From positions 1 through 12,862 of the forward strand of contig JAUMUB010000022.1 of the NCBI GenBank assembly GCA_030530905.1: 12,862 nt of DNA, given 5' to 3'. The stretch is from Bifidobacteriaceae bacterium. Its GTDB lineage: Bacteria > Actinomycetota > Actinomycetes > Actinomycetales > Bifidobacteriaceae. Position numbers and translations under genes: made by a program. Shown one piece after another: positions 1-7,410 of the stretch (positions are counted from its first letter, which is position 1; every line of letters begins with the position of its first letter). Below the pieces are notes generated by a model. The model ran no database searches. It saw nothing but the letters and a program-made list of their open reading frames with translations, and was not told the origin of the DNA.

Positions 1-96
1 ATTTTCATATGTGTTCACACCAAATTATAAAAGGTTCGTGGCGTAGTCTAGGATATAGGCTTGAATACATGAGATTAATCTTGTAAAGGAAGCACG

Positions 97-282
97 TTGC
101 CTACATATCATTATCGTTGCAAAAGTTGCGGATACGATTTTACTGAACAGCAATCGTTTAACGATGATCCTATTTCAGTCTGCCCACAATGTGGTAAGGA
201 GCAAGTACATAAAGTATATAGTGCACCTTCAATTGAATTTAAGGGCAGTGGATTCTATCGAACAGATAAATCTGGCTCATAA
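97..282 (+). CDS. FmdB-family zinc-ribbon regulatory protein
   Basis: This is a 61-residue protein with two CxxC knuckles (C8/C11 and C29/C32) that can hold one zinc ion. The opening MPTYHYRC, the aromatic spacing around the first knuckle and the tail with KGSGFY are typical of the FmdB/CxxC_CxxC_SSSS family. Members are usually 60-110 residues, so this is a short but complete form. The start is a TTG at 97, supported by an AAAGGAAG ribosome binding site at 85-92 and by family similarity beginning at this residue. The family was named from an operon regulating formamidase, but the molecular role of most members, including this one, is unknown. It lies 72 nt upstream of the SAF-domain gene on the same strand, so the two may be co-transcribed. 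Family assignment is confident; function is not. Confidence 0.92.
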   Translation: MPTYHYRCKSCGYDFTEQQSFNDDPISVCPQCGKEQVHKVYSAPSIEFKGSGFYRTDKSGS

Positions 283-354
283 GTTGTTTAGTATCATTTA
301 TCCACAATTAAAAAATAACATTAGTACTAAGTTTTTTCCTGTCATTATTATTCA

Positions 355-1071
355 ATGGCAGGTTTTTCTTTATTTAAACACAGCAATATCGCTCAACATT
401 CAACTTCTGCGCTAAGCAGACGGATTCGCCAACATATAATGCGTCTGCTAATTGGCTACGTTAGTGCTGGCATTGCGCTTATATTGATAACACAATTTTT
501 CATTGCCACACAAAGAAAAATTACTCTTCCTATTGCCACTTCCACAATTTCCGCCGGCACTGCAATCACAAAAAAGAATTACACTCTTACACAAGTTCCT
601 TATCATGCCATGCTAGAACAGATCAACTACGAAATACCCCAAAACGCTATTGCTCAAATTAGCATTAGCAAACACAGCATAATTATGCAATCAATGTTTA
701 GCACGCTCCCACCCCTGCCTGAAAATCATATTGCGCATGAAGTTCAGTTAGCTAGCGCACCTCATCGTATCCTTCCTAATAACTACGTGTCGTTAATCAC
801 TAACACACAATGCGATGTTGTGGGTCTTAATAGCTCAGCTACGCTTAACACCTCTGAACCACACATAAGAAGATCAGAAACGCATGAGGTTCAACATTTA
901 GAGCAATGCATTATTGCCAAACATGTTTTAGTATTAGACACTCCAACAATCCACTCGGGATCTCACGCTCCCACACTAATTGTTGCCATAACCCCACAAA
1001 CAGCATTACAGTTAATTCGCATTCAAGAGCATATTCCAATTATTGCACTTAAAGAAAATGATAAAGATTAA
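355..1071 (+). CDS. SAF-domain membrane protein, CpaB/RcpC-like
   Basis: The 238-residue protein has a basic N-terminus (about 20-30), one hydrophobic membrane segment (about 31-51), then an extracytoplasmic SAF-like domain (about 57-113) with the typical pattern of a beta strand, 'ISAGTAI', and a variable strand leading to a proline. The C-terminal half (about 185-235) resembles the CpaB/RcpC tail, with 'VLVLDT' and 'LIVAITPQTALQLI'. CpaB proteins help assemble Flp/Tad pili, but no other pilus gene is in the window, so a pilus role is not shown. Residues C153 and C185 lie on the predicted outside and could form a disulfide. The ATG at 355 is the first usable start after an in-frame stop at 328-330. 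No clear Shine-Dalgarno sequence precedes it, nor the next Met at 439. Domain call is good; function is open. Confidence 0.8.
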   Translation: MAGFSLFKHSNIAQHSTSALSRRIRQHIMRLLIGYVSAGIALILITQFFIATQRKITLPIATSTISAGTAITKKNYTLTQVPYHAMLEQINYEIPQNAIAQISISKHSIIMQSMFSTLPPLPENHIAHEVQLASAPHRILPNNYVSLITNTQCDVVGLNSSATLNTSEPHIRRSETHEVQHLEQCIIAKHVLVLDTPTIHSGSHAPTLIVAITPQTALQLIRIQEHIPIIALKENDKD

Positions 1072-1093
1072 CACAATGCACTTGTTAAAAAAT

Positions 1094-1124
1094 AGCAATA
1101 CTAGGTGTTTATCGTATTATTGCT
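1094..1124 (-). terminator. Weak intrinsic terminator of the small hypothetical gene
   Basis: Read on the minus strand, the inverted arms AGCAATA and TATTGCT (1118-1124 and 1094-1100) form a 7-bp stem with a 17-nt loop, followed by ATTTTTT. The stem begins inside the stop codon of the minus-strand gene that ends at 1117. The long loop makes it weak. It may serve as the boundary between this gene and the convergent SAF gene. Confidence 0.4.
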
Positions 1125-1323
1125 CCGATTTTGTCTTGTTATGAATAAACCAGTGAGGTGGAATTTCATCGAGAATACGGCGATCGTCGTCATTGTCACG
1201 TGAATCTTGTGTTGATCGATCCATGCTTAAAAACTCATCACCCTCTACGTTAAAACGTTCAGTGCCTTTACGAACAACACGATGATATTCTCTGCTCGTT
1301 CTACGTGAAGCATCGTATGGCAT
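1117..1323 (-). CDS. Small, highly charged conserved-looking hypothetical protein
   Basis: This is a 68-residue soluble protein with no membrane segment or signal peptide. The N-terminal half is basic (RRTSREYHRVVRKG). The middle is acidic, with a run of aspartates near residues 43-47, and leads into 'RRILDEIPPHW' around 48-58. A tail of the type 'D-R-I-L-x-E-x-P-P-H-W' reminds me of small uncharacterised actinobacterial proteins, but I cannot name a family with certainty. The start ATG at 1321-1323 is preceded by AGGA with a 5-nt spacer, which supports translation. The gene stands alone between a strong terminator on its upstream side and the convergent SAF gene. It is probably real. No function is assigned. 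Confidence 0.75.
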   Translation of the reverse strand: MPYDASRRTSREYHRVVRKGTERFNVEGDEFLSMDRSTQDSRDNDDDRRILDEIPPHWFIHNKTKSEQ

Positions 1324-1352
1324 AATAATCCTATTCTTTAAAAATATTAAAA

Positions 1353-1380
1353 GCTACCTATATTAACTATACATGGTAGC
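1353..1380. repeat. Inverted repeat upstream of the small hypothetical gene
   Basis: The arms GCTACC (1353-1358) and GGTAGC (1375-1380) are perfect complements, and an inner TATA/TATA pairing surrounds a TTAAC centre. It lies 30 nt upstream of the start codon at 1323, where a promoter or its start site would be expected, and a TATAGT-like -10 box (1366-1371, minus strand) falls within it. It could be an operator or a 5'-UTR hairpin. The sequence does not decide between these. Confidence 0.35.
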
Positions 1381-1550
1381 AGTTCATCAGCGTTAATATT
1401 ACACATTACACGCGTAAACTTAAGAACTATGCAGATTATGAGTTCAAATACACGTTACAAATTATTTACCAATATAATTAACCGAAGAATTACAATATTA
1501 TGCTTTCATACTCCAATTAAAAGCACACCCTTACAATTATGTAAGCTTAG
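1381..1550. other. AT-rich intergenic stretch without a recognisable gene
   Basis: I see no coding frame with a ribosome binding site here. The only structure I noted is a small perfect inverted repeat, CTTACA-ATTA-TGTAAG at 1530-1545, just beyond the large terminator in the direction of minus-strand transcription. It could be a secondary termination hairpin. Any further promoter elements for the gene ending at 1117 would also lie in this stretch, but none stands out. Confidence 0.5.
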
Positions 1551-1579
1551 AAAAAGAGCAGGCATTGAGCCTGCTCTTT
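1551..1579 (-). terminator. Strong intrinsic terminator of the FHA/helicase-like operon
   Basis: The arms AAAGAGCAGGC (1553-1563) and GCCTGCTCTTT (1569-1579) form a perfect 11-bp stem around the 5-nt loop. On the minus strand it is followed by a T tract. It begins 5 nt after the stop codon of the large gene ending at 1584, so it clearly ends that transcript. Confidence 0.9.
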
Positions 1580-1583
1580 AATC

Positions 1584-4500
1584 CTAAATTTCTCGATAAA
1601 TCTCACCAATACGCGCCATAATTCGATCAACCTCTTTCTCTGGGTTAACGAATGCGCCAACACTCCAAACATTCATTACAGACCAGCCAAGAGATTCAAG
1701 ATCCTGACGGTATACGCGATGACGTTCACGAGTGGATTGAATACTCATAAACTGAGCATCATCAGTTAAAATTGCGAGCGCAAAAGGTTTATCTTTTAAA
1801 CCAACAACAAGTGGAATTTGTAAGCCGTCTTCAAAGCCGTAATTCAGCGCTGCATTAAGACCGCGAGCACGAATACGTTCTGCTAAATCGTTAAACAGCA
1901 CGTTTTCACCTTGCTCATGTGCGGCAGGACGTATTACTTCATTATTCAGATTCTCTGCCCACTGTAGAACTTTCTTCAAGAATCTTGGGCCAGTTTGATG
2001 AATACGCTCATCAATCATTTCTGTAGAACTGAATGCTGAAGTAATATCTAAATTGCAATCCGCTAAAGCTAGGGCATCAAGTAACATACCCACACCATAG
2101 TTACCCTCAAGTGGTCCGAATTGCTGAATCAAACGACCGTGAGCTGTTTTTGCAAAACCCATAGATAGAATTACATCTGTTGCTTGAATTCCCGCAACCT
2201 CTTCTATACCAATTATTCGCACATGGTATAAGAAGCGTTCCATAGATTTACTCTTTTGTGCAAGCGCTTTAAGCTCTGCGCCTAAACGAGTTCGGAAAGT
2301 GTTGGTTAGCGTTACTACAGCAAGAATATAATTTGCCGGAATAATACTAAAGGTTGTGGCTCTCTGAGTAATAATCGACACTACCTCATCAAGCTCTTTT
2401 TGGCTGCTCTCAACAATACCAGTGGCGATAACAGGTACGCCTGATGCGTCTAACGAGTGCATACGAACTTTGCCTTGAGCATTCTCAACAGCAACCCCAA
2501 CAGAATTATCCCCATAATTACAATCTTTTAAGAATTGTGTAACCTGCGGTGCACGGCGCGTGTAATGAGGTTTGATAGATACTGCTGGGAGCAGTGAAGC
2601 AAACTTCTTCAAGCTTGGGGAAGTTATCGTATTCTTATGCGCAATAACCACAACCTGTCGTACGCGGCATAGAATAGATAATAGTTCAATTGAAGGCATG
2701 TGGGTAGCAGCATCAATAATTGCAATATCTGCAATATATTGAGGGTTGCTTAACATAACTAAGCTTGCTGGAGTTGACACGATTATTGGTTTTGCAGCTG
2801 ACATTATCTCTGGATAGTCCTGACGAACTTTGCTAAGAGAAACCGTTTGTGAACCAGCAAGCGCAGTATGCAACTGATTTGCTTCCTGAGTACGTGCAAA
2901 TAGTAATTCGCAAAGCTTACGCATGACTTCCTGCGTTACCATTGAACCAACACTACGAATATGCTCTAGATCAACTTGGACGAAGCGATCTGCAGCATCT
3001 TGCATTGCAGAACCATCTTGATTAGAGATAATTGCTGATGATCGCACAATATCATCAAATACAGTAGTCCACCATGAAAGTTGCAATTCAGCTTCAACAG
3101 CTTCTTCTGCGACTCGGCGTTGGCGTAAATCGTTTACCAAATCATTCAAGCCAACGCGGTTAAAATCCTGTTCAAGCTGACAACGCTCTGGCAAGCTCTC
3201 TAAGGACATATGATCTTCATATAAAGCCCTCAAACGTGCTTCTAAATCGTTGAAATTAACGTTTTCAAGATTGCCACCCTCAGGAGTGCTTGCTAACACA
3301 ACATTAAGAGCTGTAATCGCGCTCATCAAAGATTCTTGAGAGTCAATAATCGAATCCAATTTTGGAGGTAACACTGGCCAACCGCCGTGAGGAACAAAAC
3401 GGCGCCACTGTTCAGCTTGTCTCTGCACAACCACCAACGCATCATGCAAACTTTCAACCTGTGCGCCAACGCGAAGCATTTGCTTTGCTTCCTTGATAAG
3501 ACGACGACGCTCCCAGAAACCAATTTTAACACCCTGTTCCTTGCGTTCTGCGCTTGTCATTGTGGCATAAATCATCGCCATAATATCGCGTTCAAAAATA
3601 TCCGGCTGGAACACGTCAAGTACACGGCGTAAATTCTTCAAAACGCCAACTTGACGAGTCCACTCCTGAGCTGTTGTTGGCACAGGGAAACCACAAGTTT
3701 TAACTGTGGTAGCAACCTGCTCACGAATAGCTGGGAGAATTTTTGTAAGCGCATCATTTACTCGCTGATACACTGCAACAGCTTCATCTTCGTTAAAAAT
3801 GGTTGCTGCATACCATGCGGTGTCCTTTTCACTTAAAGTAAATTCACCTAACTGCGCTGCACGGCGAAGCTTTTGAGCCCACTCCTGCATATGGCCGTTT
3901 AGCGAACGAGCTGTTTGCTTACTTAAGCGTACGTGAGTCATTGGCTTAGTAGGCAGAACTGCAATATTTGCAAGGTTCTGAATAGTGCTGTATGCAGAAA
4001 TACCCCACTGCTCGTTAACCCCGTGCAAGTCTCCAAGATAGCGAGTTAATCGAGAGCGCACACCAACAAGCTCATCTGCAAGCTGTTCAAAACGAGAGCT
4101 TGCTATACCAGGTTGGTATCCTACAGCAGAAATTAATTGCTTATCGACGTTTTGCAAAGCATTATCATCTGTAGCATCTAACACAACATCGCTTATTTCA
4201 GCTGCTCGCGCAATTTGCATAAAACGTTGCTTTTGTTCTGCAACGCATGGAACGTACAACACAGATTTGCCGTTCATAACAGCACGAGTTGCGATTGCAG
4301 CTGACATTTGAGCCGTGTTCTCACCTGCTGGCACATCAACAAATAGTGAATTCTGTCCTGCGGCAATCTGAGCAACGTAGCGCACTGAATTATCAACGTC
4401 ACCAACCTCATATTCTTTATGAGGATCTTTATCAAAAGCACTATAGTTGGAAATTGGCGCATTCTTTAAAATTTCAATCGACTGCTTATCGCCTGCTAAT

Positions 4501-5195
4501 GCATCAATCATCGTATTACCAGACGCACCTTTTTCTAAAGCGTCTAGAATTTGCTGGCTTTCATATAAAAACTGCGAGCTTGGATCTGTAAAACAGCCTA
4601 AAATAATGTTGCGGTTAATAACAAAATCACTACACACAGGTTTTACCTGTTTCGCAATATTTGCAAATACTGCTGAAGTTTCTGGAGTGCCGTTTGCATA
4701 ACGTGAACTATCAAATAATTCTCGTTCGCTAATCATCACTCCTTTTTCACGCATTGCAGATATAAAAGAAGCGTTTAAGGATACATGGCCAGTAAATTTA
4801 ATAGTGATCTTACTGCCTACAACACCTTTTGACTGCACAATATCAACTGGGTAGAGCAATATTGGCATTTGGTTATTCTTCCAGGATGCAACACCCACCA
4901 CTAAACTGAGCTTTGATAAACCTGTGAAAATACTTTTAGTAACACAGTCGTCAAGTACTCTGTCTACATGACGTTTTGCACCTCGTAATAATCCCGCATC
5001 TCTGAATAAGGAATCAAGTGATGCATGACCTGATGCAAAAAGCTGTGCTATCCCAGATGGGTGTGCATGTGTTAAATCTAGCTGTGCAGCAAGCTGATCA
5101 ATATTCTCTAATGGAGATGGAGTAAGTCTACTACGATACTGTTCTCTCCACTCGCGCATCTGTTCGATTGCGTTAGTATCTGTACTATTACTCAT
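1584..5195 (-). CDS. Degenerate SF1 helicase fused to a MTES_1575-type endonuclease-like domain
   Basis: This 1203-residue protein has the architecture of actinobacterial DUF4011-type SF1 helicases with a C-terminal Vsr/MTES_1575 nuclease domain. An N-terminal DUF4011-like part (about 60-118, ending 'PILLYPVDI') is followed by helicase core 1A (from about 280), a long helical insertion (about 360-790), core 1B/2A (about 800-1060) and the nuclease-like tail (about 1110-1203). Expected catalytic positions look lost. The P-loop is VDVPAGENTAQ (286-296) with no GKS/T. Motif II is IIDAAT (826-831), where DE is expected. Motif III lacks GD..Q (AHKNT, 852-856). Motif V has EEVAG instead of EEVQG (998-1002). 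Motif VI has DALALADC where an arginine-bearing TRAR is expected (1040-1047). In the nuclease, IP replaces ID (1127-1128) and ILTDD replaces IECDG (1142-1146), while the RERHR, LGW and VWS landmarks remain. The ATG at 5195 was chosen because a GTG at 5204, overlapping the upstream stop as GTGA, sits only about 1 nt from the GGGGA motif. Either start allows coupling to the FHA gene. It is probably a pseudoenzyme, but activity is untested. Confidence 0.85.
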   Translation of the reverse strand: MSNSTDTNAIEQMREWREQYRSRLTPSPLENIDQLAAQLDLTHAHPSGIAQLFASGHASLDSLFRDAGLLRGAKRHVDRVLDDCVTKSIFTGLSKLSLVVGVASWKNNQMPILLYPVDIVQSKGVVGSKITIKFTGHVSLNASFISAMREKGVMISERELFDSSRYANGTPETSAVFANIAKQVKPVCSDFVINRNIILGCFTDPSSQFLYESQQILDALEKGASGNTMIDALAGDKQSIEILKNAPISNYSAFDKDPHKEYEVGDVDNSVRYVAQIAAGQNSLFVDVPAGENTAQMSAAIATRAVMNGKSVLYVPCVAEQKQRFMQIARAAEISDVVLDATDDNALQNVDKQLISAVGYQPGIASSRFEQLADELVGVRSRLTRYLGDLHGVNEQWGISAYSTIQNLANIAVLPTKPMTHVRLSKQTARSLNGHMQEWAQKLRRAAQLGEFTLSEKDTAWYAATIFNEDEAVAVYQRVNDALTKILPAIREQVATTVKTCGFPVPTTAQEWTRQVGVLKNLRRVLDVFQPDIFERDIMAMIYATMTSAERKEQGVKIGFWERRRLIKEAKQMLRVGAQVESLHDALVVVQRQAEQWRRFVPHGGWPVLPPKLDSIIDSQESLMSAITALNVVLASTPEGGNLENVNFNDLEARLRALYEDHMSLESLPERCQLEQDFNRVGLNDLVNDLRQRRVAEEAVEAELQLSWWTTVFDDIVRSSAIISNQDGSAMQDAADRFVQVDLEHIRSVGSMVTQEVMRKLCELLFARTQEANQLHTALAGSQTVSLSKVRQDYPEIMSAAKPIIVSTPASLVMLSNPQYIADIAIIDAATHMPSIELLSILCRVRQVVVIAHKNTITSPSLKKFASLLPAVSIKPHYTRRAPQVTQFLKDCNYGDNSVGVAVENAQGKVRMHSLDASGVPVIATGIVESSQKELDEVVSIITQRATTFSIIPANYILAVVTLTNTFRTRLGAELKALAQKSKSMERFLYHVRIIGIEEVAGIQATDVILSMGFAKTAHGRLIQQFGPLEGNYGVGMLLDALALADCNLDITSAFSSTEMIDERIHQTGPRFLKKVLQWAENLNNEVIRPAAHEQGENVLFNDLAERIRARGLNAALNYGFEDGLQIPLVVGLKDKPFALAILTDDAQFMSIQSTRERHRVYRQDLESLGWSVMNVWSVGAFVNPEKEVDRIMARIGEIYREI

Positions 5196-5200
5196 GTACT

Positions 5201-6745
5201 TCACTTCCCCACTGATTTACTATATTCTGCATACCCAGTATTACGTGATAATGCCGCATCAATATCGGCGTTGCCTTGCGCTGACAACCATGCAAATAAA
5301 TCATCATATAAATTAGGGTTCATCGCTAAGAAAGGCAATAATTCTGGATGACGTGCCATTTCAAACTGCAAAGCAAAATCGTTGGTACGTTTTGCATCAT
5401 CCGAGGTTAAACCATCGACTTCAATAGTTTGTTCTTGCTGTAATAATTCACCTTTGGAAACTTTTTCAAACACAGATCCAGGTTCAAACTTCTGTTGATA
5501 CTCCTGATGTGCCGCACTATCTTCAACATTATCATTTGAAGGTTTAAAACGCGCGTCTTCATCTACGACTGCCACATTTACTGCGTTATCCTCAATAGGA
5601 ACAAAAGTGACTGTGTTTTGCTCTACTTCTTGTTCACTATTTTCAATGTTAACTTGCGCATTTTGCTCCTGAAGCTCTACCACTGGAGAGCTTCCAGAAT
5701 TTTGAGGAGCCTTATATAATGGCTGTTCAATATCTTGAGATTCTTCTATTTGTGCTGCTACGTTTTGAGTTTCGCTCTGCTGAGTAGCTTCAGATTCTGC
5801 AATTTCTTTATTATCTTGCTCAGTTTGAGATTCTTCAACTGTAACAATAGGCTCTTCTTGCGACTGTTGCACTATTTCTTGCTCAGCAATCTGAGAATTA
5901 TCAGACACTACTTCGCCTAATTCGCTAGGTTCAGCTGTTTCAATTGCTTGAGCAGATTCAACCACCTCGGCCTCTTGCACACTTTCCACTACAGGCTCAT
6001 CGACTTGCGTTGCATTTTCAGAAGATTCTTCTACAAGATCATTATTGGTCTCTTCAGTATTTTCTTGTTGTGCTATTTGCTCAATATTATCTGCTGAAGC
6101 GTGAGCATCAGCGAACAAGTCTAACGGAGCAACCGGCTCTTCAACTTGTGGATTGAGAGCAATTTGCATAATTGGCTCAGATTCTTTTTCCTCAATATCA
6201 TTTTCCTGAGCCGTAAATAAAGAATCATTTGACATTGACTGGGCTTGAAACATACTTGTCGGCTCACCAGCACGCAAATCTAAAATATCGTCTACTGACA
6301 TATCAGCAGCATCAGGTTCAGGTTGCACTGATTGAGAAGCGTAAGCAAATAAATCACTCACAGCATCAGGCTCAAAAGTATCTTCAACCTTAACGAAATC
6401 CAGAACAATATCACCAAACTGGAATCTAAATGGTGATATTGGAATAGTAATATCAATTTGCGGCTGTAAACGGCGAAGCACTCCATTTTCAAATACTGCA
6501 AAAGTACCGTTTGTGGAGGCTAAATCACGAATGGTGGCAGCACCATCCTCAGCAACATGAAACACAGCATGTCTTTTAGAAACTGATCTTGTTGAATCCT
6601 CAATTTCTACACGAGGTAATTCACTATTATTTAAGGGGCGAAGTGGTTTACGACCAAGTTCCACACTATGTCCTGCTTTAACAGCGGCGAGATTCTTTCC
6701 GTTAACAGTAATAATCCATTGCTGTGCGGTAGTATGTTCACTCAC
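5201..6745 (-). CDS. FHA-domain protein with acidic linker and C-terminal LRV-like segment
   Basis: The 514-residue protein has three parts. Residues about 10-120 form an FHA domain with the usual phosphothreonine-binding landmarks intact: G31-R32, S56-x-x-H59 and N79-G80 within STNGT. Residues about 125-440 form a low-complexity linker very rich in Glu, Gln, Ser and Val with few basic residues, probably disordered. Residues about 446-501 ('ARHPELLPFLAMNPNLYDDL', then 'FAWLSAQGNADIDAALSR') match the pattern of the variant leucine-rich (LRV-type) segment common in actinobacterial and bifidobacterial proteins. No membrane segment or signal peptide is seen. The start is a GTG at 6743-6745 with an excellent GGGAGG site 5 nt upstream. 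The stop codon lies within a few bases of the start of the helicase-like gene, so the two are very likely translated together and may act as partners. FHA domains normally recruit proteins phosphorylated by Ser/Thr kinases; the partner here is unknown. Confidence 0.9.
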   Translation of the reverse strand: MSEHTTAQQWIITVNGKNLAAVKAGHSVELGRKPLRPLNNSELPRVEIEDSTRSVSKRHAVFHVAEDGAATIRDLASTNGTFAVFENGVLRRLQPQIDITIPISPFRFQFGDIVLDFVKVEDTFEPDAVSDLFAYASQSVQPEPDAADMSVDDILDLRAGEPTSMFQAQSMSNDSLFTAQENDIEEKESEPIMQIALNPQVEEPVAPLDLFADAHASADNIEQIAQQENTEETNNDLVEESSENATQVDEPVVESVQEAEVVESAQAIETAEPSELGEVVSDNSQIAEQEIVQQSQEEPIVTVEESQTEQDNKEIAESEATQQSETQNVAAQIEESQDIEQPLYKAPQNSGSSPVVELQEQNAQVNIENSEQEVEQNTVTFVPIEDNAVNVAVVDEDARFKPSNDNVEDSAAHQEYQQKFEPGSVFEKVSKGELLQQEQTIEVDGLTSDDAKRTNDFALQFEMARHPELLPFLAMNPNLYDDLFAWLSAQGNADIDAALSRNTGYAEYSKSVGK

Positions 6746-6798
6746 CTTTGCCTCCCTTATAATTTGTTTTGCCTCTCAACGCAAAACAGCATGCTACG

Positions 6799-6826
6799 CA
6801 TATAATAAATAGACATTCATGTTCAA
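6799..6826 (-). promoter_or_regulatory. Candidate promoter of the FHA/helicase-like operon
   Basis: On the minus strand, TTGAAC (6821-6826) and TATATG (6799-6804) are separated by 16 nt, about 55 nt upstream of the GTG start. A promoter is expected here because a terminator separates this operon from rplL. The boxes are only partial consensus matches in an AT-rich region. Confidence 0.35.
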
Positions 6827-6896
6827 GAATACGCCATAAGGCACACAGAAACATATGATAAATGTCAAAATAAAGAAAAAATTTACACATATAACA

Positions 6897-6932
6897 AAAT
6901 AAACCCTGATATTTTCATATCAGGGTTTATTT
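6897..6932 (-). terminator. Strong intrinsic terminator after rplL
   Basis: The arms AAATAAACCCTGATAT (6897-6912) and ATATCAGGGTTTATTT (6917-6932) form a perfect 16-bp stem with a 4-nt loop. On the minus strand the 3' arm ends in a T-rich run (TTTATTTTGTT). It starts 12 nt past the rplL stop codon and ends the rplJ-rplL transcript. Confidence 0.9.
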
Positions 6933-6944
6933 ATAAAACGGAAC

Positions 6945-7328
6945 TTACTTAAGTTCTACAGTTGCGCCTGCTTCTTCGAGGGAAGCCTTTGCCTTTTCAG
7001 CATCTTCCTTCTTAGCCTTCTCGAGAACAGCCTTTGGAGCACCGTCTACGAGAGCCTTAGCTTCAGCAAGACCGAGGTTAGTAAGGCTCTTTACAACCTT
7101 GATAACCTGAATCTTCTTATCACCTGCAGCGGAAAGGATTACGTCGAACTCGTCCTTTTCTTCTTCTGCAGCTGCGCCACCTGCTGCAGGTGCAGCAGCA
7201 ACAGCAGCTACTGGAGCAGCAGCTTCAACGTCGAATTCCTCTTCAAATGCCTTTACGAACTCAGAGAGTTCTACAAGAGTCATTTCCTTGAATGATTCAA
7301 GGAGCTCTTCCTTAGTGAGCTTAGCCAT
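6945..7328 (-). CDS. rplL: 50S ribosomal protein bL12 (L7/L12)
   Basis: The 127-residue protein has the full bL12 layout: an N-terminal dimerisation and L10-binding helix region (about 1-33), a flexible Ala-rich hinge (about 36-54), and a globular C-terminal domain (about 57-127) with the conserved '[20 protein letters not shown]' and 'GAPKAVLE' segments that contact translation factors. It forms the mobile ribosomal stalk that recruits and stimulates elongation factor GTPases. The ATG at 7326-7328 has an AAAGGA site 7 nt upstream. It follows rplJ after 82 nt, which is the standard order, and is closed by a strong terminator. Length and sequence are entirely normal. Confidence 0.98.
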   Translation of the reverse strand: MAKLTKEELLESFKEMTLVELSEFVKAFEEEFDVEAAAPVAAVAAAPAAGGAAAEEEKDEFDVILSAAGDKKIQVIKVVKSLTNLGLAEAKALVDGAPKAVLEKAKKEDAEKAKASLEEAGATVELK

Positions 7329-7410
7329 TATGGCTTCCTTTCACTTAATGACCACGAAGGTCTGGTTTGGTTTATATAAGTTTTGATTTTTCGCGGTAGA
7401 CCGCATTAAA
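7329..7410 (-). other. rplJ-rplL spacer with two small hairpins
   Basis: On the minus strand, this 82-nt spacer contains GCGGT-CT-ACCGC (7393-7404), just after the rplJ stop codon, and GACC-TTCGT-GGTC (7350-7362), close to the rplL ribosome binding site. Neither has a following U tract, so they do not look like terminators. Such spacers often affect how much more L12 than L10 is made, but a role here is only inferred. Confidence 0.4.

Noticed and set aside
11..20. Short palindrome GTGT-TC-ACAC at the left edge
   Set aside because: The arms are only 4 bp in an AT-rich region, which is expected by chance. It is not positioned convincingly relative to the FmdB gene.
3..86. Possible tail of an upstream gene at the left edge
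   Set aside because: A frame is open from the edge to a stop at 84-86, and another to 44-46, but neither gives a recognisable C-terminus. The stretch is too short to call.
4289..4591. A 100-codon plus-strand open frame within the helicase-like gene
   Set aside because: It is antisense to the continuous 1203-residue frame, without a ribosome binding site or family features.
1584..5195. Reading the large gene as an active helicase or a restriction-modification component
   Set aside because: Walker A, Walker B and the nuclease acidic residues look replaced, and there is no methyltransferase or other restriction or defence gene nearby.
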